Source: Erythrobacter sp. (GTDB lineage Bacteria > Pseudomonadota > Alphaproteobacteria > Sphingomonadales > Sphingomonadaceae). Taken from it: a stretch of DNA of 64,000 nt. The translations under genes and the position numbers were made by a program. Each line of letters opens with the position of its first letter. Position 1 is the first letter of the stretch. The notes under the pieces were generated by a model. It worked only from the letters and a program-made list of their open reading frames with translations. It had not been told where the DNA came from and did no database searches. Location: NCBI RefSeq assembly GCF_024305245.1, contig NZ_JAMWYX010000003.1, positions 310,001-374,000 of the forward strand, given 5' to 3'. Positions 55,830 to 64,000 of the stretch are shown one piece after another.

Positions 55830-56236
55830 TCGCCTCGCTGATCCTCCCGCTGCTGCTGCAATCGGCTGAGCCCCCTGTGCCCGGCTGGAACTGCGACGAT
55901 CCGCAGGTGCAGCAGGAAATGAACTGGTGCGCCGCACGCGATTTCGAAGTCGCCGATGAACGCCTCAACTCCCAGTGGAAAGAAACCGCCGCCGCGATGA
56001 AGGCCCGCGACGCCAGCTTTGTCGAATATGCCGGTGACGATACCCGCGAGGGCTATTTCGAAAGCCTGCTCGAAGCCCAGCGCGCATGGCTGCGCTACCG
56101 CGACGCGCATTGCCGCCTTGAAGGATATTACGCGCGCGGCGGCAGTCTGGAACCGTTGCTGGTATCGACCTGCAAGGCTCGCCTCACCCGGATGCGCACC
56201 GATGAACTGCGCGAACTGATCGAAGACGCTGCCTGA
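55826..56236 (+). CDS. Secreted LprI/DUF1311-family protein
   Basis: A 136-residue protein with a short N-terminal hydrophobic start (IASLILPLLL) and the DUF1311 core: CDDPQVQQEMNWCAARDFEVAD, then LLEAQRAWLRYRDAHC and STCKARLTRMRTDELREL, with four cysteines able to form two disulfides. The family includes lysozyme-inhibitor-like LprI. It is coupled to the DUF3445 gene. Confidence 0.88.
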   Translation: MIASLILPLLLQSAEPPVPGWNCDDPQVQQEMNWCAARDFEVADERLNSQWKETAAAMKARDASFVEYAGDDTREGYFESLLEAQRAWLRYRDAHCRLEGYYARGGSLEPLLVSTCKARLTRMRTDELRELIEDAA

Positions 56237-56324
56237 AAGCACAAATCCGCTAGCTTGCTTGCCGCGCAATCCCTCGGCATAGCCCCGTGACAAGATAACG
56301 CGAAAGCATGAGAGGTTGTCCGCC

Positions 56325-58379
56325 TTGTTCTCGAAAATCCTGATTGCCAACCGCGGCGAAATCGCCTGCCGGGTCATTACCACCGCTCGCAAAATGGGGA
56401 TCAAGACCGTCGCGGTCTATTCCGATGCCGATGCGCGCGCGCCGTTCGTGGCGATGGCTGACGAGGCGGTGCATATTGGCCCGTCGCCAGCCGCCGAGTC
56501 TTATCTGATCGCGGACAAGATCATCGCAGCCTGCAAGCAGACCGGGGCCGAAGCCGTCCACCCCGGCTACGGCTTTCTGTCCGAACGCACGTCTTTCGCC
56601 GAGGCGCTGGGCAAGGAAAACATCGCCTTCATCGGCCCGCCGGTGAATGCCATCGCCGCGATGGGCGACAAGATCGAATCCAAGAAACTCGCAATGCAGG
56701 CGGGGGTGAATGTCGTCCCCGGCTTTGTCGGCGAGATCGACGATACCGAGCACGCGGTGCGGATTTCGGATGAGATCGGCTATCCGGTGATGATGAAGGC
56801 TTCAGCCGGCGGCGGCGGCAAGGGGATGCGCCTTGCCTATTCCGAAGCCGACGTCCGCGAAGGCTTCGAGGCGGTGAAGCGTGAAGGGCTGAGCAGCTTC
56901 GGCGATGATCGCGTGTTCATCGAGAAGTTCATTCTCAACCCGCGCCACATCGAAATCCAGATTCTTGGCGATCAGCACGGCAATATCCTCTACCTGAACG
57001 AGCGCGAATGCTCGATCCAGCGCCGCCACCAGAAGGTTGTCGAAGAAGCGCCGTCGCCGTTCGTCACGCCAAAAATGCGCAAGGCGATGGGCGAGCAATG
57101 CGTCGCTCTGGCGCGCGCGGTGGGGTATTATTCTGCCGGAACGGTCGAACTGATCGTCAGCGGCGCAGACCCGACGGGGGAGAGCTTCTACTTCCTCGAA
57201 ATGAACACTCGGCTTCAGGTCGAACACCCCGTCACCGAAGCGATCACCGGCATCGATCTGGTCGAACAGATGATCCGCGTCGCTTACGGCGAGAAGCTGG
57301 CCATGACGCAGGACGATATCGGCATCGATGGCTGGGCGATCGAAAACCGCGTCTATGCCGAAGACCCCTATCGCGGGTTCCTTCCCAGCACCGGGCGGTT
57401 GGTGCATTATTCGCCGCCGCTGGCCGGCTGGACCGAGGACGAAACCGTCGCGGGCAAGGCGCGGCGCGGTGTCGCACGCGGCAACGGCTCGGTGCGCGTC
57501 GATGACGGGGTTTACGAAGGCGGCGAGGTGTCGCGCTTCTACGACCCGATGATCGCCAAGCTGATTACCTGGGCGCCGACCCGCGACGAAGCGGCGGATT
57601 TGCAGATCGAAGCGCTCGATAATTTCCGCATCAAGGGCCTCGGCCACAATGTCGATTTCCTCAGCGCGATCATGCAGCACCCGCGCTTCCGTTCGGGCGA
57701 ACTGACTACCGGCTTCATCGCCGAGGAATATCCCGAGGGCTTCCACGGCGCGGCGACAACCGAGAACTTCCGGCGCATTCTGGCGGCAGTGTGTGCAGGC
57801 AATGAATTCAGCTGGCAGGCCCGCGCACGGCAGATATCCGGCCAATTGGATGGGCCACTGCCGGTCACTGGCGAATGGCTGGTGAAGATCGGCGACGATC
57901 GGTTCGAGGTCGTTCTGGGCGATGGCCATGCGATGGTGGACGGCGTGCGGGTGGACGGCACCTGCGATTGGCTCCCCGGCATGGTGCAGGCGAGCGCGAC
58001 CGGCAAGGTGGGCGATGATGCGGAAGTGCGCCTTGGCCTCATTGTCGAGCGGATCGGCAACCAGTGGAAGGTGACGACGCGCGGCGCGGCCCACACCGCG
58101 CTGGTGCTGCCGCTGCGGTTGGCGCGGCACGAGCAACTGATGATCGAAAAACTGCCGCCCGATCTGTCGCGCTTCCTGATTTGCCCGATGCCGGGAATGC
58201 TGGTGAAACTGCACGTCGCCGAAGGTGAGACAGTGCAGCCCGGCCAACCGCTCGCCACGGTCGAAGCGATGAAGATGGAAAACATCCTGCGCGCCGAAAA
58301 GGAAGGCGTGATCGCCAAGATCAACGCTGCGGAGGGCGAGAGCCTTGCGGTCGATGCGGTGATCCTGGAACTGGAATAA
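56325..58379 (+). CDS. pccA: Propionyl-CoA carboxylase alpha subunit (biotin carboxylase + carrier)
   Basis: A 684-residue protein. Biotin carboxylase part at 1-450 (KILIANRGEIACRV, ATP-grasp SAGGGGKGMR, EMNTRLQVEHPVTE), a linking domain, and a C-terminal biotinyl domain with biotin attached to K650 (EAMKMEN). The TTG at 56325 is preferred: GAGAGG lies nine bases upstream and the protein then starts MFSKILIANRGE, as in relatives. A TTG three codons earlier has no room for a ribosome site. Partner of PccB at 46916. Confidence 0.95.
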   Translation: MFSKILIANRGEIACRVITTARKMGIKTVAVYSDADARAPFVAMADEAVHIGPSPAAESYLIADKIIAACKQTGAEAVHPGYGFLSERTSFAEALGKENIAFIGPPVNAIAAMGDKIESKKLAMQAGVNVVPGFVGEIDDTEHAVRISDEIGYPVMMKASAGGGGKGMRLAYSEADVREGFEAVKREGLSSFGDDRVFIEKFILNPRHIEIQILGDQHGNILYLNERECSIQRRHQKVVEEAPSPFVTPKMRKAMGEQCVALARAVGYYSAGTVELIVSGADPTGESFYFLEMNTRLQVEHPVTEAITGIDLVEQMIRVAYGEKLAMTQDDIGIDGWAIENRVYAEDPYRGFLPSTGRLVHYSPPLAGWTEDETVAGKARRGVARGNGSVRVDDGVYEGGEVSRFYDPMIAKLITWAPTRDEAADLQIEALDNFRIKGLGHNVDFLSAIMQHPRFRSGELTTGFIAEEYPEGFHGAATTENFRRILAAVCAGNEFSWQARARQISGQLDGPLPVTGEWLVKIGDDRFEVVLGDGHAMVDGVRVDGTCDWLPGMVQASATGKVGDDAEVRLGLIVERIGNQWKVTTRGAAHTALVLPLRLARHEQLMIEKLPPDLSRFLICPMPGMLVKLHVAEGETVQPGQPLATVEAMKMENILRAEKEGVIAKINAAEGESLAVDAVILELE

Positions 58380-58750
58380 TGCACCTTCGCCACGATCCCG
58401 ATGCGCCTGCGGGCGAGCCGATCGCCTTCGAGGATTTCCTCAAGGTCGACATCCGCATCGGGACCATCGTGGCGGCAGACGAATTTCCCGAAGCGCGCAA
58501 GCCGAGCTTCCGCCTCCGCATCAACTTCGGCGCGGTGATCGGCGAGAAGAAAAGCTGCGCCCAGATTGCGGCCAATTATCAGCCGGACGAATTGATCGGG
58601 CGGCAGGTCGCCGCCGTAGTCAACTTCCCGCCGCGCCAGATCGGCCCGGCCATGTCCGAAGTGCTGACGCTGGGCTTTGCCGACGCCGCTGGCGAGGTGG
58701 TGCTGTTGGCGCCTGACCACCCGGTGCCGAACGGGGTGCGGCTGTTTTGA
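58379..58750 (+). CDS. csaA: CsaA-like tRNA-binding-domain protein
   Basis: A 123-residue single EMAP/tRNA-binding domain: FEDFLKVDIRIGTIVAADEFPEARKP, AAVVNFPPRQIGPAMSEVLTLG, and the C-terminal LLAPDHPVPNGVRLF. CsaA is a dimeric protein linked to secretion or tRNA binding. Its ATG overlaps the pccA stop (TAATG). Confidence 0.93.
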   Translation: MHLRHDPDAPAGEPIAFEDFLKVDIRIGTIVAADEFPEARKPSFRLRINFGAVIGEKKSCAQIAANYQPDELIGRQVAAVVNFPPRQIGPAMSEVLTLGFADAAGEVVLLAPDHPVPNGVRLF

Positions 58751-58976
58751 CGAAGGCGGATCGGCACGGACCGAAGTAGCGGGGCTTGCGAAAGCCGCAG
58801 TAGCAGCGAATTGCCCGACGCTGTAATTTCCTTACAAACTTCCCGGAAGAATTTGCCCGATCTTATACGAAGTCAGCGCCTGATTTCGGCGCCCAGGATA
58901 AGTTGGACCGACGCTGACATAAGCCGAGTCGCGAACGAATGCGCTCGGATGAATCTTGGCGAAAAGGTCTGTTTCG

Positions 58977-59252
58977 ATGGCGATTTGCAAAACCGGATAT
59001 TTCGATCGCAAGGGTAATTTCTTCAAAAACGCCCGCGATGCGACGGTCAGCGATTTGGCGAGCCTGCTGGGACAAGTCGGCGAGGGGGAGAGCCTCGCTC
59101 CAGGCATTGCCTCCAAGATTCTCGAGCGCCGGGCGGAAATCGAGCAATTATTTGCTGAACACGATGCCATGATGGAAGCCGAGATACTGCTGGCCAATGC
59201 CAGTCAATTGACTGATAATATTGCGAAACTGCAGGGCCGTCCGGCAGGCTGA
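58977..59252 (+). CDS. Hypothetical small protein
   Basis: A 91-residue soluble protein I do not recognise. It starts MAICKTGYFDRKGNF and then has a helical heptad-like stretch LASLLGQVGEGESLAPGIAS followed by ILERRAEIEQLFAEHDAMMEAE, perhaps a coiled coil. The ATG at 58977 has AAAAGG upstream. Its TGA stop abuts the aroB stop (TGATCA). It is somewhat less GC-rich than its neighbours. The 226 bp before it show no clear motif. Confidence 0.6.
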   Translation: MAICKTGYFDRKGNFFKNARDATVSDLASLLGQVGEGESLAPGIASKILERRAEIEQLFAEHDAMMEAEILLANASQLTDNIAKLQGRPAG

Positions 59253-60374
59253 TCAGCGACGCCCCAACTCGTGGTCGAGAAATACGGCAACATCGCGAAG
59301 ATCGACATTGCGCGCCATATACGCCTCGCCCAATCCGCGCAGCAGCAAGAAGGGCAGGGTGTTACCCTCCTTTTTCTTGTCGTGGCGCATATGCTCCACC
59401 AGCCGCGCACCGTCGCAAGTGAGACCGAGCGCAGGCAGGTCCGCGGGCAGCCCCGCCGCCGCGATTGCCCGTGCTGCGTGTTCGGCATCATCGGCGGAAA
59501 TCTCCCCCCGCCGCGCGGAATAGTGTGCGGCCAATGCCATCCCCAGCGCCACTGCCTCGCCGTGCAACAGCCGGTCGGAAAAGCCTGTCTCCGCCTCCAG
59601 CGCATGGCCGAAGGTATGCCCCAGATTGAGCAGCGCGCGGCGATCCTGCGTCTCGCGCTCGTCCTCGGCGACGATCCGGGCTTTCATCGCGATGCTGGTG
59701 GCGATGGCATGTTCCAGCGCTGCGGATTCGCGCGCCAGCACCGCAGCGCCGTTCGCTTCCAGCCAGCCGAAGAACGCGGCATCGCCGAGCAACCCGTACT
59801 TCAGCACCTCGGCATAGCCTGCGCGCATCTCGCGGTCGGGCAGGGTGCCCAGCACCTTGGGGTCGATCAGCACCAGCGATGGCTGATGAAACGCGCCGAT
59901 CAGGTTTTTGCCCGCTGCGGTGTTGATCGCGGTCTTGCCGCCAACCGAGGAATCGACCTGTGCCAGCAGTGTCGTCGGGATTTGCACGAAGCCGCAGCCG
60001 CGCTTGGTGATCGCGCAGGCAAAGCCGACGAGATCGCCCACCACTCCGCCGCCCAGCGCAAACACGTGGTCCGAACGCGTGACGCCCAGCGCCAGCAGCC
60101 AATCGGTCAGCCGTGCCAGCGACGCCCAGCTTTTGGCGTTCTCGCCCGGTTCGACCACGAACCATTCTGCGGCAAATCCCTGCGCTGCAAGGCTGGTGTC
60201 CACCACCGCGTGATACAGCCGGTGCGTGTTGGCATCGGCGACGAACGGCACCTTGCGGCTACCCGCATAGCCCGCAAGAAACGGCGCGGCAGCGGTTCCC
60301 AGCCCCCCCAGCAATCCTTCTTCGATCACCACATCATACCCGCGCCCGGCCAGCGCGACGGGGATTACAGCCAT
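59253..60374 (-). CDS. aroB: 3-dehydroquinate synthase
   Basis: A 373-residue NAD- and metal-dependent enzyme, second step of the shikimate pathway. Motifs are GGGVVGDLVGFACA, IPTTLLAQVDSSVGGKTAIN and the zinc ligands in LNLGHTFGHALE and LLHGEAVALGM. Its start overlaps the end of aroK by 10 bp. Usual aroK-aroB order. Confidence 0.97.
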   Translation of the reverse strand: MAVIPVALAGRGYDVVIEEGLLGGLGTAAAPFLAGYAGSRKVPFVADANTHRLYHAVVDTSLAAQGFAAEWFVVEPGENAKSWASLARLTDWLLALGVTRSDHVFALGGGVVGDLVGFACAITKRGCGFVQIPTTLLAQVDSSVGGKTAINTAAGKNLIGAFHQPSLVLIDPKVLGTLPDREMRAGYAEVLKYGLLGDAAFFGWLEANGAAVLARESAALEHAIATSIAMKARIVAEDERETQDRRALLNLGHTFGHALEAETGFSDRLLHGEAVALGMALAAHYSARRGEISADDAEHAARAIAAAGLPADLPALGLTCDGARLVEHMRHDKKKEGNTLPFLLLRGLGEAYMARNVDLRDVAVFLDHELGRR

Positions 60375-60940
60375 TGATCGATCGCCTTGATGATGGCGCG
60401 GGCGGTATCGGCGTGCGGGCCGTTCTCGCTAACCACGCGAATGGGAGCTTGCCTGTAGAACGGCGCGCGTTCGGCAGCCAGCCGGGTGAGGATTTCGTGC
60501 GGATCGCCGCCCTGCAGCAGCGGGCGGGTGTTGCGCCGTGCGGTGCGCTCCACCAGCGTATCGACATCGCAGTCGATCCAGACGGCGATGCCCTTTTCCA
60601 GGATCAGCGATCTGGTCGACGGGTCGATGAAGGCACCGCCGCCGGTGGCGATAATGCCGTGACCTTCCTCAATCAGGCGGGCGATGACCCGGCGCTCGCC
60701 ATCGCGGAAGTAGGGTTCGCCGAACTGGGCGAAGATTTCCGGAATGCTGAGATGCGCGGCTTCGGCGATGGCATCGTCCGCATCGACGAAATCGCGTGCG
60801 AGCATCCGGGCGATTTTCCTGCCGACAGTAGACTTGCCCACGCCCATCAATCCGACCAGCACCACAGGACGGGTAATCCGCGCGGCGATGGCCGTGATCG
60901 CGGCGGCGTTGTGATCGGTTGATGCAGGCTCAGCGGACAT
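60365..60940 (-). CDS. aroK: Shikimate kinase
   Basis: A 191-residue kinase phosphorylating shikimate. Walker A GLMGVGKST at 30-38, FVDADDAIAEAAHLSIPEIF for shikimate binding, GGGAFIDPSTR and the lid RNTRPLL. Overlaps aroB, so the two are coupled. The ATG at 60940 has a weak ribosome site and starts 38 bp from a divergent gene. Confidence 0.95.
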   Translation of the reverse strand: MSAEPASTDHNAAAITAIAARITRPVVLVGLMGVGKSTVGRKIARMLARDFVDADDAIAEAAHLSIPEIFAQFGEPYFRDGERRVIARLIEEGHGIIATGGGAFIDPSTRSLILEKGIAVWIDCDVDTLVERTARRNTRPLLQGGDPHEILTRLAAERAPFYRQAPIRVVSENGPHADTARAIIKAIDQWL

Positions 60941-60978
60941 TGCCGCACGGCCTATAGATGGGCTAGAGCGCGTGCAAT

Positions 60979-61194
60979 ATGGCAAACATTTCCCGTCCGT
61001 CCCTTTCCTCTTTGTCAGCGTCACGGCAGGTTCTCGCGCGGGAGCCGTCGCTGCGCACGCGTGTGCGGTTGCGGGGGGCGGTGATCGTCCTGTTAATTGT
61101 CGCCGCCGCGGCCGGGCTGGCGTATTTCGATGGTGGGGAAAAGCCGCTGCGCCCGATTGCCGAACCTGTCGAATTGTCCGGAGCGCCGCGATGA
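60979..61194 (+). CDS. Hypothetical small single-pass membrane protein
   Basis: A 71-residue protein with a basic N-terminal third (RQVLAREPSLRTRVRLRG), one membrane helix (AVIVLLIVAAAAGLAYF) and a short acidic/proline tail. It probably sits in the inner membrane with its N-terminus inside. Its stop overlaps the start of the next gene (ATGA), so it is coupled to it. Not recognised. Confidence 0.65.
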   Translation: MANISRPSLSSLSASRQVLAREPSLRTRVRLRGAVIVLLIVAAAAGLAYFDGGEKPLRPIAEPVELSGAPR

Positions 61195-63125
61195 AGCGCG
61201 TGGCTTCGCACCGGGCATTGGTTGCCAGCGCGCTGGCGCTGGGGATTGCCGGAGCGATTGGCGGGGCCGGGCTGGCGGGCGTGGCAACAGCGCAGGGCCA
61301 GCCCGAATCGATCCTGCCGCCAGGTTTCGACGATCCGGCACCGACGCCGACCCCCACCGCGAGACCCGCGCCTGCGCCGACGTCCGGGCCGCCGCCGATT
61401 GTCCGCCCCGCGCCTGATGATGCGGGCGCAGCAACCGGCGAAAGCCTGCCGTCGTCCGGTGCCGCCGCGCCGGTCGATCTTCCGCCACTGCCGTCGATCA
61501 CGCGTGACGAATTGTCTCGCCTGCCCACCCTCGAAGAGCTGGAGAGCATGTCGACCGAGGAGCTCGACCAGCTGCTCGGCCTCAAGCCCAAGTTCGATAT
61601 TCCTCCCGGTGCGCGCCGGGCGCTGACCCGCGTCGGCGTGCTGGCGGTTGACGAAGGCGGATTGCCCCCGCGTGCGCTGGTCAATCAGCCCGCGCCGCTC
61701 GTGCGCGCCGCGCTGGCGGGCAACAAGGGGCCGATGGTTTCGCGCTGGGGGCATATCCTGCTGCGGCGCGCGCTGGCCAGCCGCATGGCGGCACCGCAGG
61801 GGATGGAGCCGGTCGAATTTGCCGCGCTGCGCGTGGGCCTGCTCAACCGGCTGGGCGAATATGCCGTATCGCGTGCGGTGGTGCAGGATATCGATGCCGC
61901 CAACTGGTCGGGCGAACTGACCGCTGAAGCGCTGAGCGCCTATATCGGCGTCGGCGACATCACCGGGGCATGCCCGGCGGTGCGCCTGCAGGGTTCGGCG
62001 CGCGAGGATGGCGAATGGCAGATGCTGCAGGCAATCTGCAACGCCTATGCCGGAGAAAGCGCGCTCGCCGCTTCGCAGCTTGACCGGGCGCTGTTCCGCG
62101 GCACCGCGCCGCGGATCGACGTGCTGCTGGCGCGTCGGTTTGCCGGTGCGGCGGGGCGTGGTCAGCGTGCCGTCGAGATCGAGTGGGACGGGGTGGAGGA
62201 GCTCAACCCCTGGCGGTTCGGCTTGGCCAACGCGCTCGGCGAACCGGTGCCGGAGCCGTTGCTGCAAGCGGTGCTCGATGCGCGCGACGGAGCCTATTAC
62301 GCCCGCAGCGGCGCGTTGCTGCCGATGCTGCCTGTGGCCGAGCGCGTGCCCTTTGCCGGACGCGCCGCGCGTGAGGGAATCCTCTCTTCCCAGGCGTTGA
62401 TCGATTTCTACAGCGCTATCTATGCCGATCAGGCTGCCGAGGGAGAGGCCGCGGCCCACGCCGCCGCCTTACGCGAAGCCTATCTCGCCACTGATCCTGC
62501 TGCGCGGATCGCCGCGATGCAGCGGTTGTGGGATGCGGGCACGGAGATCGGCGGCGGCGATGGTTATGCCGCGCGGGTGCTGACGGCCTATGCCGCAGCG
62601 CGCATTCCGGCCGACGCGGCGCATGCCGATGCAGCGGGTGCACTGATCGCGGCGATGCTGACCGCCGGGCTCGATCGCGACGCGCAGGCATGGCGCGGGG
62701 TGGTGGATGACGGCTCGCTCGGCTGGGCTCTGATTGCGCTGTCTGCGCCGGGCGGCGACGATGTCGGGACAGGCGCGGTCGACAGTTTCATCGGTGATGA
62801 TGACAGCGCAGGCGCGCGCAAATCGGCGTTTCTGGTTGCCGGGCTGGCCGGGCTGGGCAAGCTGTCGTCCGGCGAGGCCGACGCGCTGGCAGACCGTGTC
62901 GGAACCGACCTTTCGCGCCAGACGCGCTGGACAAGAGCCATTGCGCGCGCTGCCGAGGTGAACAACCCGGCGCTGGTCGCGCTGCTGGCCGGATTGGGGA
63001 TGCAGGGGTCGAGCTGGGAAGCGATGACTCCGCTGCATCTCTACCACGTAACCTCTGCGCTACGCCGCGTCGGTTTGGCGGCCGAGGCCCGGATGATCGC
63101 CGCCGAGGCGGTCGCGCGCGGCTGA
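61191..63125 (+). CDS. Hypothetical secreted alpha-helical protein, proline-rich N-terminus
   Basis: A 644-residue protein, not recognised. It has a signal peptide (about 1-34, alanine/glycine-rich core), a proline/alanine-rich linker (about 40-95) and then a long domain with many alanine-rich helices (for example LTAEALSAYIGVGDITGACP, AEEA-type pairs), suggestive of helical repeats without a clear TPR consensus. It is translationally coupled to the small membrane protein and lies 11 bp before xerD. Confidence 0.7.
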   Translation: MKRVASHRALVASALALGIAGAIGGAGLAGVATAQGQPESILPPGFDDPAPTPTPTARPAPAPTSGPPPIVRPAPDDAGAATGESLPSSGAAAPVDLPPLPSITRDELSRLPTLEELESMSTEELDQLLGLKPKFDIPPGARRALTRVGVLAVDEGGLPPRALVNQPAPLVRAALAGNKGPMVSRWGHILLRRALASRMAAPQGMEPVEFAALRVGLLNRLGEYAVSRAVVQDIDAANWSGELTAEALSAYIGVGDITGACPAVRLQGSAREDGEWQMLQAICNAYAGESALAASQLDRALFRGTAPRIDVLLARRFAGAAGRGQRAVEIEWDGVEELNPWRFGLANALGEPVPEPLLQAVLDARDGAYYARSGALLPMLPVAERVPFAGRAAREGILSSQALIDFYSAIYADQAAEGEAAAHAAALREAYLATDPAARIAAMQRLWDAGTEIGGGDGYAARVLTAYAAARIPADAAHADAAGALIAAMLTAGLDRDAQAWRGVVDDGSLGWALIALSAPGGDDVGTGAVDSFIGDDDSAGARKSAFLVAGLAGLGKLSSGEADALADRVGTDLSRQTRWTRAIARAAEVNNPALVALLAGLGMQGSSWEAMTPLHLYHVTSALRRVGLAAEARMIAAEAVARG

Positions 63126-63136
63126 GGCGCGGCGCG

Positions 63137-64000
63137 GTGTCGGCAGCGACCGAGGCTTTTCTCGCCATGCTCGCCGCAGAGCGCGGTGCCGCAATCAACA
63201 CGCTGGCCGCTTACCGCCGCGATTTGGCCGGAGCGGAGGAGACGATCGGCGATTTGGCCGGCGCGCCGCGCAATGCCGTGGCAAGTCTGGCGCAGGAATG
63301 GGCCGCGCTTGCCCCGTCCAGCGTCGCGCGCAAGGCTTCGGCGCTGCGGCAGTTCTTCGGCTTTGCCGTCGACGAGGGCTGGAGGCAGGACGATCCGTCA
63401 GGCGCGCTGCCCTCTCCGCGCACCCGGCGCCCGTTGCCCAAGGTGCTGGGGCACGATGCCGTCGCCGCGCTGTTCGCCCGCGCCGAACTGGAGGCCGCGG
63501 TTGAGGAACCCAAGGCGGTGCGACAACTGGCGCTGATCGAACTGCTCTACGGTTCGGGCTTGCGCGCGAGCGAGCTGGTGGCGCTGCCGCTGCATGCCGT
63601 GCCGCGCGACGCGCCGTTCCTGACCGTCACCGGCAAAGGCGGCACGAGCCGTCTGGTGCCGGTGGGAAGCCGCGCGCTGGAGGCGCTGACGCGCTGGCTG
63701 GCGGTGCGGCCAAGCCTGCCGACATCGCGCCACCTGTTCCCTTCGCGCGGCGGAACGCATCTGACCCGTGTGCGCCTGTTCCAACTGCTGAAGGCGCTGG
63801 CCGCGCGCGCCGGGCTCGATCCGGCCGGGGTCAGCCCCCACGTGCTGCGCCATGCCTTTGCCACTCACCTGCTGGAAGGCGGCGCGGACCTGCGCGTGTT
63901 ACAGACCCTGCTTGGCCATGCCGACATCGCCACCACGCAGATCTATACCCATGTCGAGCCTGCAAGGCTGGTCGCGCTAGTGAATTCGCGCCACCCGCTT
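63137..64000 (+). CDS. xerD: Site-specific tyrosine recombinase XerD (runs off right edge)
   Basis: The first 288 residues of a Xer recombinase that resolves chromosome dimers at dif with XerC. N-terminal core-binding domain (about 1-90), then the catalytic residues R143 (GLRASEL), K167 (TGKGG), H235 and R238 (HVLRH), H261 (GHAD) and Y270 (IYTHV), all intact. GTG start 11 bp after the preceding stop. The frame is open to the last base, but only a few residues can be missing. XerC is possible but the context after aro genes favours XerD. Confidence 0.92.
   Translation, partial: MSAATEAFLAMLAAERGAAINTLAAYRRDLAGAEETIGDLAGAPRNAVASLAQEWAALAPSSVARKASALRQFFGFAVDEGWRQDDPSGALPSPRTRRPLPKVLGHDAVAALFARAELEAAVEEPKAVRQLALIELLYGSGLRASELVALPLHAVPRDAPFLTVTGKGGTSRLVPVGSRALEALTRWLAVRPSLPTSRHLFPSRGGTHLTRVRLFQLLKALAARAGLDPAGVSPHVLRHAFATHLLEGGADLRVLQTLLGHADIATTQIYTHVEPARLVALVNSRHPL

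Noticed and set aside
59271..60377. A 368-codon open frame on the plus strand over aroB
   Set aside because: Histidine/arginine-rich shadow of aroB, which has all its catalytic motifs.
63137..64000. Phage or integron integrase
   Set aside because: Size, motif set and position near aro genes fit housekeeping XerD; no attachment site or cargo genes are seen.

Overview
The window is a GC-rich chromosomal stretch of a heterotrophic alphaproteobacterium, most likely Sphingomonadales and probably near Erythrobacter/Porphyrobacter. This rests on recognisable protein families and gene order: large TonB-dependent receptors of sphingomonad type, the orders murI/plsY/dprA/topA, lepB-rnc-era and aroK-aroB near xerD, a type III ornithine decarboxylase with the carboxyspermidine route, and betaine-lipid genes. 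No rRNA, tRNA, CRISPR array, prophage or classical insertion sequence was seen. Nearly all sequence is coding.

Layout. 1-3189: the end of a carbohydrate-uptake locus (partial TonB receptor, GPH-type MFS transporter, LacI regulator) with two LacI-type operators in the divergent promoter. 3314-10030: a paired acyl-CoA dehydrogenase operon with a DUF1295 membrane protein, then a second large TonB receptor. 10390-17937: a single-domain response regulator, a phosphatase, thioredoxin reductase, twin MAPEG proteins, a MerR-family regulator divergent from a glutaredoxin-MauE fusion, the betaine-lipid pair btaA/btaB and a threonine dehydratase-like enzyme. 18167-24861: polyamine synthesis (carboxyspermidine dehydrogenase and decarboxylase, ornithine decarboxylase), interleaved with a macrodomain protein, a YbjN-like secreted protein, DUF3137 and LemA. 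24916-35467: PhyH-family oxygenase, nitroreductase, hemA, murI, plsY, a dprA split by an in-frame stop, sodC, topA and a response regulator. 36053-46818: a small GIY-YIG element, era, rnc, lepB, pgi, two small secreted TonB-C-like proteins, an RNA helicase, glutathione reductase, an SDR and an FAD oxidoreductase. 46916-58379: propionyl-CoA to succinyl-CoA (pccB, mce, mutase, pccA), with bioB supplying the biotin PccA needs. 58379-64000: csaA, aroB/aroK, two unrecognised envelope proteins and xerD, which runs off the right edge.

The most unusual structure is a set of short palindromic repeats. Two families (36053-36458 and 48470-48907) each bracket a single GIY-YIG nuclease gene, in units of about 400-440 bp whose outer ends are CGTC...GACG. 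A third family with the same ends (49385-49457, 54946-55027) has no gene inside. A fourth, REP-like family (29203, 37474, 50294) ends within a few bases of the start codons of murI, plsY, era and the mutase gene and appears to supply or crowd their ribosome-binding sites. In the propionate cluster, the three gaps pccB-mce, mce-ech and ech-mutase each hold a different repeat family. A working inference is that the GIY-YIG proteins mobilise or maintain these repeats, as RAYT transposases do for REPs. The sequence suggests this but does not prove it.
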